A DNA stretch of 64,000 nt. Origin: JAKVCB01 sp963578605. GTDB lineage: Bacteria > Planctomycetota > Planctomycetia > Pirellulales > Lacipirellulaceae. Position numbers and translations under genes: made by a program. The stretch is taken from NCBI GenBank assembly GCA_963578605.1, contig CAUZEA010000002.1, positions 62,001-126,000 on the forward strand, given 5' to 3'. The notes below the pieces were generated by a model, which ran no database searches, was not told the origin of the DNA, and worked only from the letters and a program-made list of their open reading frames with translations. This document shows, piece by piece, positions 1-9,652 of the stretch (position 1 is its first letter; the number at the start of each line of letters is the position of its first letter).

Positions 1-180
1 CTGGACCTGGGCGATAATTTCGTCAACGGCCATGTCGCTGCCTTCGGGGTGCCACGATGTATAGGGCGTATCGCAGAACCAGCAGCGGAGGTTACAGCCA
101 CTTGCCCGGACAAAAACGCTGGGCGTACCGGTGAGCAACCCCTCACCCTGGACCGACCGGTAGATTTCTGAAATTTTCAT
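1..180 (-). CDS. queE: 7-carboxy-7-deazaguanine synthase, N-terminal part (cut by window edge)
   Basis: Radical-SAM enzyme that converts 6-carboxy-tetrahydropterin to 7-carboxy-7-deazaguanine in the preQ0/queuosine pathway. Only the first 60 residues are in the window. They begin with the family opening (MKISEIYRSVQGEG) and contain the 4Fe-4S cluster motif as C29-x3-C33-x2-C36, the CX3CX2C spacing typical of radical-SAM proteins. The start codon overlaps the queC stop in an ATGA, so the two genes are translationally coupled in the order queC-queE. The remainder lies left of the window. Confidence 0.9.
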   Translation of the reverse strand, partial: MKISEIYRSVQGEGLLTGTPSVFVRASGCNLRCWFCDTPYTSWHPEGSDMAVDEIIAQVQ

Positions 181-890
181 TGGTACGCAATGGGGTCGAC
201 AAGACCCGCCTCCCGGAACCCTTTCAAACGTAACAAGCAGGCATCACAACGCCCACACGATACCCCTTTTTCGTTTGGCGTGTAGCAGGTGTGCGAGAGG
301 CTATAGTCAACGTTCAACTCCGTTCCCCAACGTATGATTTCTGCTTTGGAACAACGAATCAAGGGGGTATGAATGCGAAAGGTCGAACTCCCCTCCACCC
401 CTGCTTTTGTGGCCAGATTTGCCGTCCGCTCGAAGGCTGCGATGAACTCCGGACGGCAATCCGGGTAACCCGAATAATCAACCGCGTTCACGCCCATGAA
501 AAGGTCCGCCGCACCAATCACCTCCGCACAGCCAAGCGCCAAGGACAAGAAGACTGTATTCCGAGCCGGAACATACGTGACGGGAATACCCGTGGCGATC
601 TCGTCATCGCCGCGATCCTGGGGTACCTCGATTTCGTCGGTCAGGGCGCTGCCGCCTAAACTGCCGAGACCTACCGAAACGGTCACGTGGTGCTTGATCC
701 CCAGCGAAGCCGCAATCCGCCTGGCCGCGGTCAGTTCAAAACGATGCCTTTGCCCGTAGTCAATCGACAGCGCATGGAGATGAAATCCTTCTGCCAGCGC
801 CACCGCAGCCGTCGTCGCCGAGTCAAGCCCTCCGGAGAGCAGCACGACCGCACGGCGTTCGTCATGGTGGGTCAATTTTGTGTCGTTCAT
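177..890 (-). CDS. queC: 7-cyano-7-deazaguanine synthase QueC
   Basis: ATP-dependent enzyme that turns 7-carboxy-7-deazaguanine plus ammonia into preQ0, the queuosine precursor used for tRNA modification. The protein has 237 residues, a normal length. The PP-loop nucleotide-binding motif SGGLDS is at residues 19-24. The zinc-binding cysteines are at C202, C212, C215 and C218, as expected. It is coupled to queE by a 4-bp overlap and is divergent from queF across about 105 bp, so the two transcription units share a promoter region. Assignment is firm from motifs and neighbours. Confidence 0.95.
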   Translation of the reverse strand: MNDTKLTHHDERRAVVLLSGGLDSATTAAVALAEGFHLHALSIDYGQRHRFELTAARRIAASLGIKHHVTVSVGLGSLGGSALTDEIEVPQDRGDDEIATGIPVTYVPARNTVFLSLALGCAEVIGAADLFMGVNAVDYSGYPDCRPEFIAAFERTANLATKAGVEGSSTFRIHTPLIRCSKAEIIRWGTELNVDYSLSHTCYTPNEKGVSCGRCDACLLRLKGFREAGLVDPIAYQ

Positions 891-995
891 TCCGCGGAGC
901 TGACTATGGACGACGGGCGGGGAATTATGGGAAGATCAGCCCTACGTTTTCTATCCTGTCCTCCCCTGCACCCTTTGTCTATACCATCCCCCGCC

Positions 996-1352
996 ATGAC
1001 TGCTTTTCGTGATTTACTTGAGACCTTTGAAAATCAATTCCCGGATCGCGACTACAAGATCGAAATTGAGTATCCGGAATTCACTTCGGTCTGCCCCAAA
1101 ACTGGTCAACCCGATTTTGGAACGCTGACCATCACCTACACCCCACGCAATAAATGTGTAGAACTGAAAAGCCTCAAGTTGTATCTGCAAAGCTTTCGCA
1201 ACGAGGGGATCTTCTACGAACACGTTACCAACTCAATCCTTGATGACCTGGTTGCCGTGATCGAGCCACCCTGGATTCGCATCGAGGCAGCGTTTCGGCC
1301 ACGTGGCGGAATGACCGAAACTGTTTCCGCCCAATACACGGCTGCGATCTAG
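996..1352 (+). CDS. queF: NADPH-dependent 7-cyano-7-deazaguanine reductase QueF
   Basis: Reduces the nitrile of preQ0 to the aminomethyl group of preQ1, the base inserted into tRNA by Tgt. This is the short, single-domain (YkvM-type) form of 118 residues. The catalytic cysteine is C33 in SVCPKTGQPD and the proton-donor aspartate is D40. The substrate-binding ELKSLK segment follows at about 56-61. The reading frame is open upstream to 687, but the family N-terminus and an ATG both fit 996; no clear Shine-Dalgarno precedes it. It lies opposite queC-queE, so three steps of the pathway are encoded here; no queD or tgt is visible. Confidence 0.93.
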   Translation: MTAFRDLLETFENQFPDRDYKIEIEYPEFTSVCPKTGQPDFGTLTITYTPRNKCVELKSLKLYLQSFRNEGIFYEHVTNSILDDLVAVIEPPWIRIEAAFRPRGGMTETVSAQYTAAI

Positions 1353-1604
1353 CCTCACTAACTCTGGCAAATGCTGAAATCACCAGCAATTGGGTTCGCA
1401 GCAGCCAACTTTCCGCCGCCAGGGAGACGGGCTCCTGCGGTAATCCCAACCCAATCCCCCGAGCCATAACTGCCGCCGTCGACATGCCGATATGGATACC
1501 TTTGGTTTACGGCGTGTGACCATGTCCTTCCCCAAATATCCTGGTATATTGTGACCCGTCCTACGGTCTAACACCCCCTCACCGGTTCTATCGCCCACAC
1601 TATC

Positions 1605-2615
1605 ATGCCTTCCGACACCGACGTCATTCTGTCAGGTTTTGCCGACGAAGCCGCAAATCACAAAACAGCCGTTCAACAGTTTTCCGCCTTCGCGGCTCTC
1701 GGGCTACAATATTACAGCCTCCGTTTTGTCGACGTAGGGGGTGGCGTCAAAAACGTCATGCAACTGACGAAAAAGGAAATCACGCACCTCCGCCATCTGG
1801 AAGACGAATACGGGATGAACGTTGCCTCGATCGGCTCGCCTATCGGAAAAATTAAACTCCGCAATGTCGAGGACGGGACATCGAATCGATTCGTTCCCTT
1901 CAAAAAGTATCTGGATAAAGAAGTCAAGAAATCGTGTGATTTGGCGCACACATTCGAAACCAAACTCATACGCGGCTTTTCGTTCTACCATCCCAAAGGT
2001 TCGGATCCCTGGGAACACACGGCACAAGCTGCAGATCAGCTGGGGCAAATTGCCGACATCTGCCATCGGAGTGATTTGACCTTTGGCCTGGAAATCGAAG
2101 GCAATCTGGTGGGTCAATCGGGTGAACTCATGGCTGAGCTACACCGCCAGGTCAACCATCCGGCCATGGTGACGATTTTTGATGGTGGAAATATCGTCAG
2201 CCAGGGATACAGCATGGTAGAAACTTTCCAACAATACCTGGCTATGAAAGCTTCGATTGGCTGGTTTCACATCAAAGACTACCGGGAACCGGGAATGAAA
2301 CGGTCCGATCACGTCGACGAAAATCTGCTGAAGAACTTCGTGCCGGCAGATCGGGGCGATAGCGGACATGCCGAAATCTTCCGTGACTTCCGAGAGGTCA
2401 TTCCCAAACTTGCCCGCAAATTGAAACGGCGCGGGATTCCCGGTGTCATTGTCGATCTGGAACCCCATCTCAAGGGGGGTGGTCAATTTGGCGGGTTTAG
2501 CGGGCCGGATGGCATGGGAGTCGCGCTCCGCAGCCTCTGCCGAGTCCTGGACTATGCGGAAATTGGTTACCATCTCCGCGATTTTGACGACGTGCGGGTC
2601 GCCCGAGGCTTCTGA
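1605..2615 (+). CDS. Sugar phosphate isomerase/epimerase-like TIM-barrel protein
   Basis: A 336-residue protein of the xylose-isomerase-like (AP endonuclease 2) TIM-barrel superfamily. Candidate divalent-metal ligands appear in the usual order near barrel strand ends: glutamate in LEIEGN, aspartate in TIFDGGN, histidine in WFHIKD, and glutamate in VDLEPH. There is no signal peptide, so it is probably cytoplasmic. Planctomycetes carry many paralogues of this superfamily and the substrate cannot be read from sequence. It stands alone, downstream of queF by 250 bp. The final phenylalanine codon is followed by TGA, and a repeat-containing gap follows. Confidence 0.8.
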   Translation: MPSDTDVILSGFADEAANHKTAVQQFSAFAALGLQYYSLRFVDVGGGVKNVMQLTKKEITHLRHLEDEYGMNVASIGSPIGKIKLRNVEDGTSNRFVPFKKYLDKEVKKSCDLAHTFETKLIRGFSFYHPKGSDPWEHTAQAADQLGQIADICHRSDLTFGLEIEGNLVGQSGELMAELHRQVNHPAMVTIFDGGNIVSQGYSMVETFQQYLAMKASIGWFHIKDYREPGMKRSDHVDENLLKNFVPADRGDSGHAEIFRDFREVIPKLARKLKRRGIPGVIVDLEPHLKGGGQFGGFSGPDGMGVALRSLCRVLDYAEIGYHLRDFDDVRVARGF

Positions 2616-3201
2616 GCCCTCATCGACCTGCTGGTGGCAAGCAACCTTCCATTCCACCAGCGGCATCGGTGCTGCAGCTACAAACTAGCTAATTCGACTG
2701 ATCGGAATGTGACGGGTTTGTCGATTACCGTTCTGAGAAGCGGGGTACCGTTCTGAGAAGCGGGGTACAGGTCTGAGAAGCGGGGTACAGGTCTGAGAAG
2801 CGGGGTACAGGCGGATTCAGGACCCCCACCTAAACAATGTGCCCCGGTCTACGCTTGTCCCGGTGGGGACGCATTCAACGCAACTTGCTTTTTGACATGC
2901 ACTTAAGGACTTTGGTGCAGATTTGACTTGAATTGAACTGGAGAAATTTCGCGTTAAGACCCACTTAGGTTCTCTTGCGTACTATAGTTAGTTTGCCCAG
3001 TGGGGGGGATTCCTCCCATAAGAATAGTGGCACTTGCATTGCTAATTTGGTGCTTTTGACCAGGAAATAGAGCACAAAAATAGTCGGAATCATGAGGACA
3101 CTAGAGAAGAGGGTCGAACCGTCCCGTGCAGCGTAAGGTGGAAGCACCAGCTTTCGAACGCACGGGGAGTTTGATCGGCCCCTAAGGCAGGGTAAAAAAC
3201 C
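2616..3201. other. Intergenic region with 20-bp tandem array, upstream of the DksA-like gene
   Basis: Contains the four-copy 20-bp tandem repeat at 2731-2810 and otherwise no coding signal. A small minus-strand reading frame at 2965-3147 was judged spurious. No promoter close to consensus was found for the downstream gene, although several TTGAC hexamers (2892, 2923) occur. Confidence 0.6.
2731..2810. repeat. 20-bp tandem repeat, four copies
   Basis: Four head-to-tail 20-bp units. The last two are identical (gtctgagaagcggggtacag) and the first two differ only at the first base and the penultimate base. The preceding ten bases end in attaccg, which may be the eroded tail of another unit. It lies in non-coding DNA between the isomerase and the DksA-like gene. 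Confidence 0.95.
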
Positions 3202-3642
3202 ATGGCTCGGAACGACTCGATTAAAAAGATTCAGAGTTTACTTCTCACTCGACGTGACGCCCTCCGCAAGGCGCTGGCGGGTGACCTGAGCATGTTGAAG
3301 CAGCTCCGCGAGCAGACGGGCGGTGACGTCGTTGACGCAGCGCTCGACGCAGCGCAAAACGAGATCAGTTCACAACTTGCCGAAGTTGAAAGTCGCGAGT
3401 TGGGCAGCATCGAAAAAGCACTGGAACGTGTCAAAGACGGTTCCTACGGCAAATGCGAGATTTGCGGCGGTAAGATCAACCTCACGCGTCTGAAGGCTCT
3501 CCCCTACGCTACCAACTGCATTGAATGCCAGCGGGCTGCTGAAACGGGGGTTGGCGGGGCAGGCTACGGAGGAGACTGGAGTCGCGTATTCGACACCAAC
3601 GTCGGTGACGACGTGACACTCCGCGACTTGGAAATGCGCTAG
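3202..3642 (+). CDS. DksA/TraR-family C4 zinc-finger protein
   Basis: A 146-residue member of the family that binds the RNA polymerase secondary channel and modulates initiation, often together with ppGpp. The N-terminal about 80 residues are predicted helical/coiled coil. The C4 zinc finger has C85-x2-C88 and C106-x2-C109, followed by the family tail. The acidic tip residues that define true DksA cannot be placed confidently, so the call stays at family level. A glycine-rich C-terminal extension (about 115-146) is unusual. A strong hairpin with a T-tract lies 40 bp downstream. Confidence 0.85.
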   Translation: MARNDSIKKIQSLLLTRRDALRKALAGDLSMLKQLREQTGGDVVDAALDAAQNEISSQLAEVESRELGSIEKALERVKDGSYGKCEICGGKINLTRLKALPYATNCIECQRAAETGVGGAGYGGDWSRVFDTNVGDDVTLRDLEMR

Positions 3643-3682
3643 GTCAGTTCGTATCGGGCGCCAAGATCAAAAGGTATAATTC

Positions 3683-3717
3683 ACCCGGCGTTGACCTTTC
3701 GTCTTCTGCCGGGTTTT
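3683..3717 (+). terminator. Intrinsic terminator after the DksA-like gene
   Basis: A 7-bp perfect stem (ACCCGGC at 3683-3689 with GCCGGGT at 3708-3714) encloses an 18-nt loop and runs into TTTT. It is 40 bp after the stop codon of the zinc-finger gene and ahead of the serine protease gene on the same strand. Confidence 0.6.
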
Positions 3718-3776
3718 CATTGCGCCACTTTCCCTGACGGTTTGGACTCCACTCCTATTCGACGAAGTGACTTTGC

Positions 3777-4949
3777 ATGAACCGCCCTATGAGAAAGCAT
3801 CCCGGTTGCCGCGCAACGTGTCAGTTTATCGCGATGAGTTGCCTGTTATTCACACCATCTACGCTGGCCTGGGGAGAACCGGGTGAGTACTCCGAATCGA
3901 ATGGTACCAGCATAGCACCCTCCCCTTGGAGCACCGGCGCTGAACGAGAAACGCAATACGCAGCCCTCTCCCGTGATGTCGATGCGCTGCAACGGCAACT
4001 CGGCATCGTCAAGCGGGTTGTACGCCTGGTAACGCCTACAGTGGTTCACGTCGAAGCACGTCCGCCCTCAAACTCAACACCTCAACTGCGCCTTGAAGAA
4101 GAGGGCTCGGGGGTTATCGTCCGCTTCGGTAGCAACGACTACGTACTGACCAACCGTCACGTCATCCACCGCTCGACAAAGAATCGAATTCGCATCCACT
4201 TTGCGGATGGGCAGATGGTCCAACCCACGCAAATCTGGGGGGATCCCGACACCGACGTCGCCGTGATGGCAATCGATCACCCGCGACTCATTGCGGCGCG
4301 GTTGGGTGACAGCGATCGTCTGGAAATCGGCGAGTTCGTCCTGGCAATTGGAAGTCCCTTCGGCTTGAGTCAAAGTGTCACGCGCGGCATCGTGAGCGCC
4401 AAAGGGCGCCACGACTTGGATCTGGGTAACGGCGAACTAAAATTCATGAACTTCATTCAAACCGATGCGGCAATCAATCCTGGAAATAGTGGCGGCCCCC
4501 TTGTCAACTTGCGCGGAGAAGTCGTGGGATTGAATACCGCCATTGCCAGCAGCGGTGGGGGCAATGAAGGTGTTGGATTTACCATCCCCATCAACGTGGT
4601 CGTCCAAATCGCCCGAGACCTTGTCCAGGACCTGGAGCCACCGCGCGGGTTCCTGGGAGTCAAACTTGACAGCCAATTCACCGCGGACAGGGCTCGGTCG
4701 CTGGGGCTTCCCGGTTTAATCGGCACCCGCGTGACCTCCGTCGTAAAGGATTCACCAGCGGAGTTGGTGGATGTTCACGTGGACGACGTCATCATTGCTT
4801 ACGATGGCGTACGTATCGAAAGAGACCTCCACCTGATCAGTCTCGTCAAATTGACCAAGATTGGTGGGGAAGTCTCCCTGGTCGTGTTTCGCGATGGTCA
4901 ATCTCTCCAAAAGCAGGTAACGATTGGTGACTTGCGCATTGCGCAATAG
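3777..4949 (+). CDS. DegP/HtrA-like periplasmic serine protease with one PDZ domain
   Basis: A 390-residue trypsin-fold protease of family S1C. A signal peptide covers about residues 1-32. The catalytic triad is visible: H128 in LTNRHVI, D160 in DPDTDVAV, and S238 in NPGNSGGP. A single PDZ domain spans about 292-388, so it resembles DegS or a short HtrA rather than two-PDZ DegP. Between them lies a short helical stretch (about 55-85) that may be coiled. Likely role is protein quality control in the periplasm. It is preceded by the terminator after the DksA-like gene and converges with the nucleoside hydrolase gene, so it is probably monocistronic. Confidence 0.9.
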   Translation: MNRPMRKHPGCRATCQFIAMSCLLFTPSTLAWGEPGEYSESNGTSIAPSPWSTGAERETQYAALSRDVDALQRQLGIVKRVVRLVTPTVVHVEARPPSNSTPQLRLEEEGSGVIVRFGSNDYVLTNRHVIHRSTKNRIRIHFADGQMVQPTQIWGDPDTDVAVMAIDHPRLIAARLGDSDRLEIGEFVLAIGSPFGLSQSVTRGIVSAKGRHDLDLGNGELKFMNFIQTDAAINPGNSGGPLVNLRGEVVGLNTAIASSGGGNEGVGFTIPINVVVQIARDLVQDLEPPRGFLGVKLDSQFTADRARSLGLPGLIGTRVTSVVKDSPAELVDVHVDDVIIAYDGVRIERDLHLISLVKLTKIGGEVSLVVFRDGQSLQKQVTIGDLRIAQ

Positions 4950-5072
4950 GTCCATTTCCGCCCGGTAGCGACGCCCCCTGGATATGCGATGCCAGGCAAT
5001 CGCTGCTGGCAGGGACCCCAAGGGGTCGTAGCGAGTTGTCAGGCAACGGACCCGCTTCCCCGGCTTGAATCG

Positions 5073-6002
5073 TTACCCAGCACGATCCAGTATCCGCAGA
5101 ATGCAATCGACCACGCCCGCGGCATCGACATCCACTGCGACGGCCATATTCGGCTGTTCTTCAGGGCGATGCCGCTGGTCAAAGACGGTGACTCCATGTG
5201 TCAACTCCCCCTCGGTCTCGACGTCGCCATGCAACATTCTTGTGGTGAACAACTCGGGCTGAAGGGCGGCGACGACTGCGACAACGTCATGAACATAAAT
5301 CCCTTCCAACCCCATCCGCTGCCGGTGCGCTAAAAACGCGCCGGGTAGAATCTGACGCAGTAAAGCGCCCGTGCGCGACGCACCCCCTGGTAATCGGTTC
5401 ATCAAGTCGTAGTCGAAGACGACTTTGCCGGAGACATCGATCGGAATTACGGTCTTGGTAACTGGTGACCGGAATACCTGTCGAGCCGATTCAGCGTCAC
5501 AATAGACATTGAATTCGGCAGCGGGGGTAACATTACCCGGTCCACGGAGCGTACCACCAAGCACTATCAAATGGCCGATTTGCGATGCGATATTCGGATC
5601 GCGCTTGAGCGTCGCGGCAATGTTGGTTAACGGAGCGGTGGCAATAATCGTGACTTCCTCCGGCGCCTTGGTTACCTCGTCGTAAATCACTTTGACCGAG
5701 GGATGACGATGATGCAGTTCGGCCACGGCGAAATCGACACCACAGAAACCGTCGACGCCATAGAAGTACCCGGCGTCAACACGAAGAACCTGGTCGGATG
5801 AAGCGGATCCCGTCCGTGGCCAGCGGGAAGGGTCCAGTTGCTCTACAACGGTTTGGACATTGCGCGTCGCCTGACCTGGAGCCACATTGCCCCCGCCTGC
5901 GGTAACCGCAACAACTTCCAGCCCGGGTTCGGCAAGCGCCAGGCAAATTGCCATCGCATCGTCGACGCCCGGGTCCACATCAAGAATGACTCGTCGGGCC
6001 AT
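5073..6002 (-). CDS. Inosine-uridine-type nucleoside hydrolase
   Basis: Hydrolyses the N-glycosidic bond of ribonucleosides to free base and ribose, a salvage reaction. The 309-residue protein begins with the calcium/ribose-binding signature DVDPGVDD (D8, D10, D14, D15). The second characteristic block EFNVYCDAESA is near residue 165, and THGVTVFD near the C-terminus supplies the active-site histidine and last aspartate. No signal peptide. Specificity (purine, pyrimidine or non-specific) cannot be told. It is divergent from trpD and convergent with the serine protease gene. A GACCCC/GGGGTC palindrome at 5014-5027 lies between the convergent stops, without a T-tract. Confidence 0.9.
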   Translation of the reverse strand: MARRVILDVDPGVDDAMAICLALAEPGLEVVAVTAGGGNVAPGQATRNVQTVVEQLDPSRWPRTGSASSDQVLRVDAGYFYGVDGFCGVDFAVAELHHRHPSVKVIYDEVTKAPEEVTIIATAPLTNIAATLKRDPNIASQIGHLIVLGGTLRGPGNVTPAAEFNVYCDAESARQVFRSPVTKTVIPIDVSGKVVFDYDLMNRLPGGASRTGALLRQILPGAFLAHRQRMGLEGIYVHDVVAVVAALQPELFTTRMLHGDVETEGELTHGVTVFDQRHRPEEQPNMAVAVDVDAAGVVDCILRILDRAG

Positions 6003-6332
6003 GGCCAGCAGTGAACCCTCACACAGCTCAGCAAAGTAAGCACTCGGTCAGCGTGGCATTCTAAAGGTGACAACCTGACAAAACAAGTTGAACGTTCCCC
6101 GCCAAACCAAGTAGGCAAAGGCCCCTGGATCCGACGCCAACCCACCTCGGGCCACGGGTCCCCTCCGGGCGAATTCCCAACCCATTGGTTGACGAAACTA
6201 CAATTGAGTTGCATTGAGCAGCCCGCCGAAAGGTATCGACTTGACCGTTATTTGGGCCTATCGTCTGGAATCCGCTGAGAACCACCATTTACAGATTTTT
6301 TGCTGGTTACCCTCCAACTGGAGTTGATCCCG
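6003..6332. other. Divergent intergenic region between nucleoside hydrolase and trpD
   Basis: About 330 bp with no convincing reading frame and no recognisable promoter, leader peptide or trp-type attenuator. It must hold the start signals for both flanking genes. Confidence 0.5.
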
Positions 6333-7358
6333 ATGTCTGATCCCACCGCACCGTTGTTGGGGCGTCTTTCCTCTGGAGAGGATCTCTCGTTTGACGAAAC
6401 AAGTCAGGCGATGGACCAAATCATGGCAGGAACCTGGAGGGAAGAACAAATCGCACTTTTGCTGACAGGGCTGCACGCCAAGGGGGAAACGGCTGACGAA
6501 GTGGCTGGGGCGGCCGCCTCATTACGACGCCACATGACCCCGGTTCGCTCAAGTCATGCTACGCTGCTGGACACCTGCGGAACCGGCGGCGGGGGATCGA
6601 CAACTTTTAACATCAGCACCACAGCGGCTATCGTCGCCGCCGCCGCAGGCGTGCCCGTAGCAAAACATGGCAACAGGAGTATCACCAGCAAGAGTGGTTC
6701 AGCCGATGTCCTCGCTGAACTGGGCGTCAATATCGAAGCGACGGTGCCACAGGTCGAAGCCTGCCTCAACGGTGCGGGAATCTGTTTTTGCTTCGCCCCC
6801 CTGATGCACCCGGCGATGAAACATGTCGCAGCAGTGAGAAAGAAACTTGGAATTCGTACAATTTTTAACATCCTCGGCCCACTGGCCAATCCAGCCTCAG
6901 CCAGATTCCAACTGCTTGGGGCAGGCCGCCCTGAACTGCGCCCCTTGCTCTCCGGTGCCTTGGCCAGGCTTGGCACAGACCGAACCCTCATCGTGTGCGG
7001 GGAAGACGGGCTTGGCGACGTCACGCTGGCGGGCGTCACTAACGTAACCGAAGTCACGAAAGACAAAGTGCGAGAATTCAACTGGTGCCCGGAAGATTTC
7101 GGGATTGCCACCCAACCGCTCGACGGTATTCATGTCACTTCCCCTGCTAAAAGCGCCGAAGTGATTCACGGCGTGCTGGCGGGAAAGCCTGGGCCAGCTC
7201 GTGATATCGTGGTGCTCAATGCGGCGGCTGCTCTTTACTGCGTAGGGCTCGCTGACAATCCGCGCCAGGCCGCGTCGGAAACAATCAATGCCATCGAAGG
7301 GGGAGCAGCCCGACGCTCGCTCGAACGTCTCGTAACGCTCTCCCATACCGAGATCTAG
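6333..7358 (+). CDS. trpD: Anthranilate phosphoribosyltransferase
   Basis: Transfers phosphoribose from PRPP to anthranilate in tryptophan synthesis. The 341-residue protein has the PRPP-binding glycine loop (GTGGGGST, about 83-90) and the KHGNRSITSKSGSADVL segment (about 110-126) that define the family. The frame is open from a TTG at 6300, but the ATG at 6333 has a GGAG 10 bp upstream and gives the family N-terminus. No other trp genes are near, so the pathway is scattered in this genome, as is common in this phylum. Confidence 0.93.
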   Translation: MSDPTAPLLGRLSSGEDLSFDETSQAMDQIMAGTWREEQIALLLTGLHAKGETADEVAGAAASLRRHMTPVRSSHATLLDTCGTGGGGSTTFNISTTAAIVAAAAGVPVAKHGNRSITSKSGSADVLAELGVNIEATVPQVEACLNGAGICFCFAPLMHPAMKHVAAVRKKLGIRTIFNILGPLANPASARFQLLGAGRPELRPLLSGALARLGTDRTLIVCGEDGLGDVTLAGVTNVTEVTKDKVREFNWCPEDFGIATQPLDGIHVTSPAKSAEVIHGVLAGKPGPARDIVVLNAAAALYCVGLADNPRQAASETINAIEGGAARRSLERLVTLSHTEI

Positions 7359-7545
7359 CGGCAGCGAATTCCGCCGGCGGTCTCATGGTCATCAGCTTGA
7401 GTGGTGGGAGGCCACAACGGGTTGATTTGCACGGGGAAAACAGGGGCACAACCCTCCGGATTGAGCGGGACCACCAACCTGGCCGCCGGCACCTCTACGC
7501 AATGACTTGGTGACAATGGGCTGGTGACACTCTAAAGTGAAAGTT

Positions 7546-9246
7546 ATGGGGAATCGCAAATCACCTGGCGGAATCATCCATACGTACCAGCGCTATGATC
7601 CAGTACGCTTTCCCAGTCCGTCGCAACCTCCCCCCGACGTGGTTTCGCCCGCGTTTGAACACCTGTTGATGTTTGGCGAGCGACGTGAGTTGACCGCGGA
7701 AGAACTTGCCCGCGCGATTCGGATCGATCCAAGTCAAATTGCCGGGCTTGGTCCCAGCCTCGAGGCGCTGATTGCGATGCTACTCGAGCGGAAAAGGAAG
7801 ATTCTCGAGCGGTACGAAACCGATACGGTGCAAAAGGAAGCCAGCCGGTTGTTTTACGCCCAAGCCGCCGAGATTGACCCTCCCCCCGACTTGGGTCACC
7901 AATACTTCGCAGCGGTCCAAACCGAACAAATCCGTGATTTGCAACACCTGTGGTATGCCGCCGGAGATGATCATTCGCCATTTGCCCGCGGACTGGTCCA
8001 GTTACTCGAACGTCTTGGGGACAAATACGAAATCGACGAACTCGCGGCAAAATACACCTTTACCGGGCGGGAATCGATGTCGCCTCCCCAGGCCGTGGCG
8101 ATTAAGGAAGAACTGGAAAACATCGATGAACTTCTGAAGCAATTGGAGCAGGCACGAGAGACGGCACACATTGGCATCATTGACCTGGAGGCACTCTCGG
8201 AATTCGCGGAACCAGAAGATATCCAACAGCTCAGTGCACTTCAACAACAAGTGCACGATTACCTTCGCGAAATCGCCGAGCGACAAGGAATGGAAGAATC
8301 GGCCGGCAGCTACCAGATGACCCCCAAGGCATACCGGCTCTTTCAGGGCAAATTGCTGGAAAAGCTGTTTAGCGAATTGCAGCCTTCACGAACCGGCCGT
8401 CACCAGGGTCCCGTCGTGGGCGAAGGTGCCGTGGAAATCGAGGCCACAAAGTCTTATGAATTTGGCGACTCGATCGCCAACCTGGATATCCCGGGTACAT
8501 TCATCAACGCGCTAATTCGCCAGGGACCGGGCATACCGGTAAGGGTACGGCCAGACGATATTCAAGTTCACCGTACCCGAAATACGCCTAAATGCGCCAC
8601 GTGTGTGCTGATGGATATGAGCGGATCGATGCGGTACGACGGTCAGTACATGAATGTGAAACGCATGGGACTCGCCCTGGAAGGGCTCATTCATAGCCAA
8701 TACCCGGGTGATTGGCTGCGGTTCATTGAAATCTACAGCTTCGCCAAGTTGGTAGAACAAGGAAAAATCGTAAACCTGATGCCCAAGCCCGTTGTGATCT
8801 ATGACCCGATAGTTCAGTTGAAGGCCGACATGAGTCGTGAAGATATCAGCGAGTATCAGGTGCCTCCCCACTTCACGAACATTCAACATGGCCTCTCATT
8901 AGCACGGCAACTCCTGGCGACACAAGATACGCCAAATCGTCAAATCGTGATTATTACCGATGGTTTGCCAACGGCGCACTTTGAAGGAGAAATGCTCTAC
9001 TTGCTGTATCCGCCCGATCCTCGAACCGAGTCAGCAACGCTCCGCGAGGGCCAACGATGTCACCGGGAAAACATCACGATCAATTTGTTCCTATTGCCGA
9101 GTTGGTCTCAAACCGAAGAGGACGTTCGTTTTGCTTACCGGCTGGCAGAATCGACCACCGGCCGTGTCTTTTTTACGGCAGGACACGACTTGGACCGTTA
9201 TGTGGTTTGGGATTACGTAAGTCGTCGGAGAGAGATTGTAGCCTGA
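7546..9246 (+). CDS. VWA (von Willebrand factor A) domain protein, CoxE/YehP-like
   Basis: A 566-residue cytoplasmic protein without a signal peptide. The C-terminal half is a VWA domain with the metal-ion-dependent adhesion motif D-x-S-x-S (MDMSGSMRYDG, near residue 355), then the threonine/aspartate positions including ITDGLPT near residue 470. The N-terminal 250 residues are charged and helical, with repeated E/Q-rich stretches. Such proteins normally partner a MoxR-type AAA ATPase as metal-insertion or remodelling chaperones, but no AAA gene is adjacent. A GTG at 7537 is an alternative start giving three more residues. Confidence 0.8.
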   Translation: MGNRKSPGGIIHTYQRYDPVRFPSPSQPPPDVVSPAFEHLLMFGERRELTAEELARAIRIDPSQIAGLGPSLEALIAMLLERKRKILERYETDTVQKEASRLFYAQAAEIDPPPDLGHQYFAAVQTEQIRDLQHLWYAAGDDHSPFARGLVQLLERLGDKYEIDELAAKYTFTGRESMSPPQAVAIKEELENIDELLKQLEQARETAHIGIIDLEALSEFAEPEDIQQLSALQQQVHDYLREIAERQGMEESAGSYQMTPKAYRLFQGKLLEKLFSELQPSRTGRHQGPVVGEGAVEIEATKSYEFGDSIANLDIPGTFINALIRQGPGIPVRVRPDDIQVHRTRNTPKCATCVLMDMSGSMRYDGQYMNVKRMGLALEGLIHSQYPGDWLRFIEIYSFAKLVEQGKIVNLMPKPVVIYDPIVQLKADMSREDISEYQVPPHFTNIQHGLSLARQLLATQDTPNRQIVIITDGLPTAHFEGEMLYLLYPPDPRTESATLREGQRCHRENITINLFLLPSWSQTEEDVRFAYRLAESTTGRVFFTAGHDLDRYVVWDYVSRRREIVA

Positions 9247-9652
9247 CTGGTGGGTCGTTTTGATGACCAGCCGCCGAACCCCACGGGGCCTTGCGGGAGG
9301 CAGCCAACAGGTACCTGGGCCAAGGTTTCCTTCTTCTCCCTATCCTTTACGCCCGTTACAATATCGCTATATTGCGCAGAGTGATAATCCGGTCAAACGG
9401 TGCAAACCTGTCATCCATGGCCCCTCGACGAGGACGTTTCGTAGGTTCTGGGAAACCTCTGCCATGGGTCAGCTAGCAAACGCGGTCTCGCCAGCGAATT
9501 GTCCGATAAGAGCAAGTGTCCGACAAGAGACAGAGGCACCTGGCCGCAATCCGTAGTGAAAGGGCCGCGTTCAGCCTGCCAAGATCCTGCCCCCCTCCCC
9601 CCTTGGAGCGAGACCCTTGTTCCACAATCCAACGTTGTTCCGCCGCCCGATC
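9247..9652. other. Intergenic region, nothing recognised
   Basis: About 400 bp without a convincing gene. A small inverted repeat (CTGGT/ACCAG, 9247-9270) follows the VWA gene but lacks a T-tract. A short AT palindrome (aatatcgctatatt) lies near 9360. Confidence 0.5.

Noticed and set aside
2965..3147. Minus-strand reading frame of 60 codons with a hydrophobic centre
   Set aside because: No ribosome-binding site, no neighbour coupling and a position in a repeat-containing gap; probably chance.
9247..9270. CTGGT/ACCAG inverted repeat after the VWA gene as a terminator
   Set aside because: No T-tract and an imperfect inner stem.
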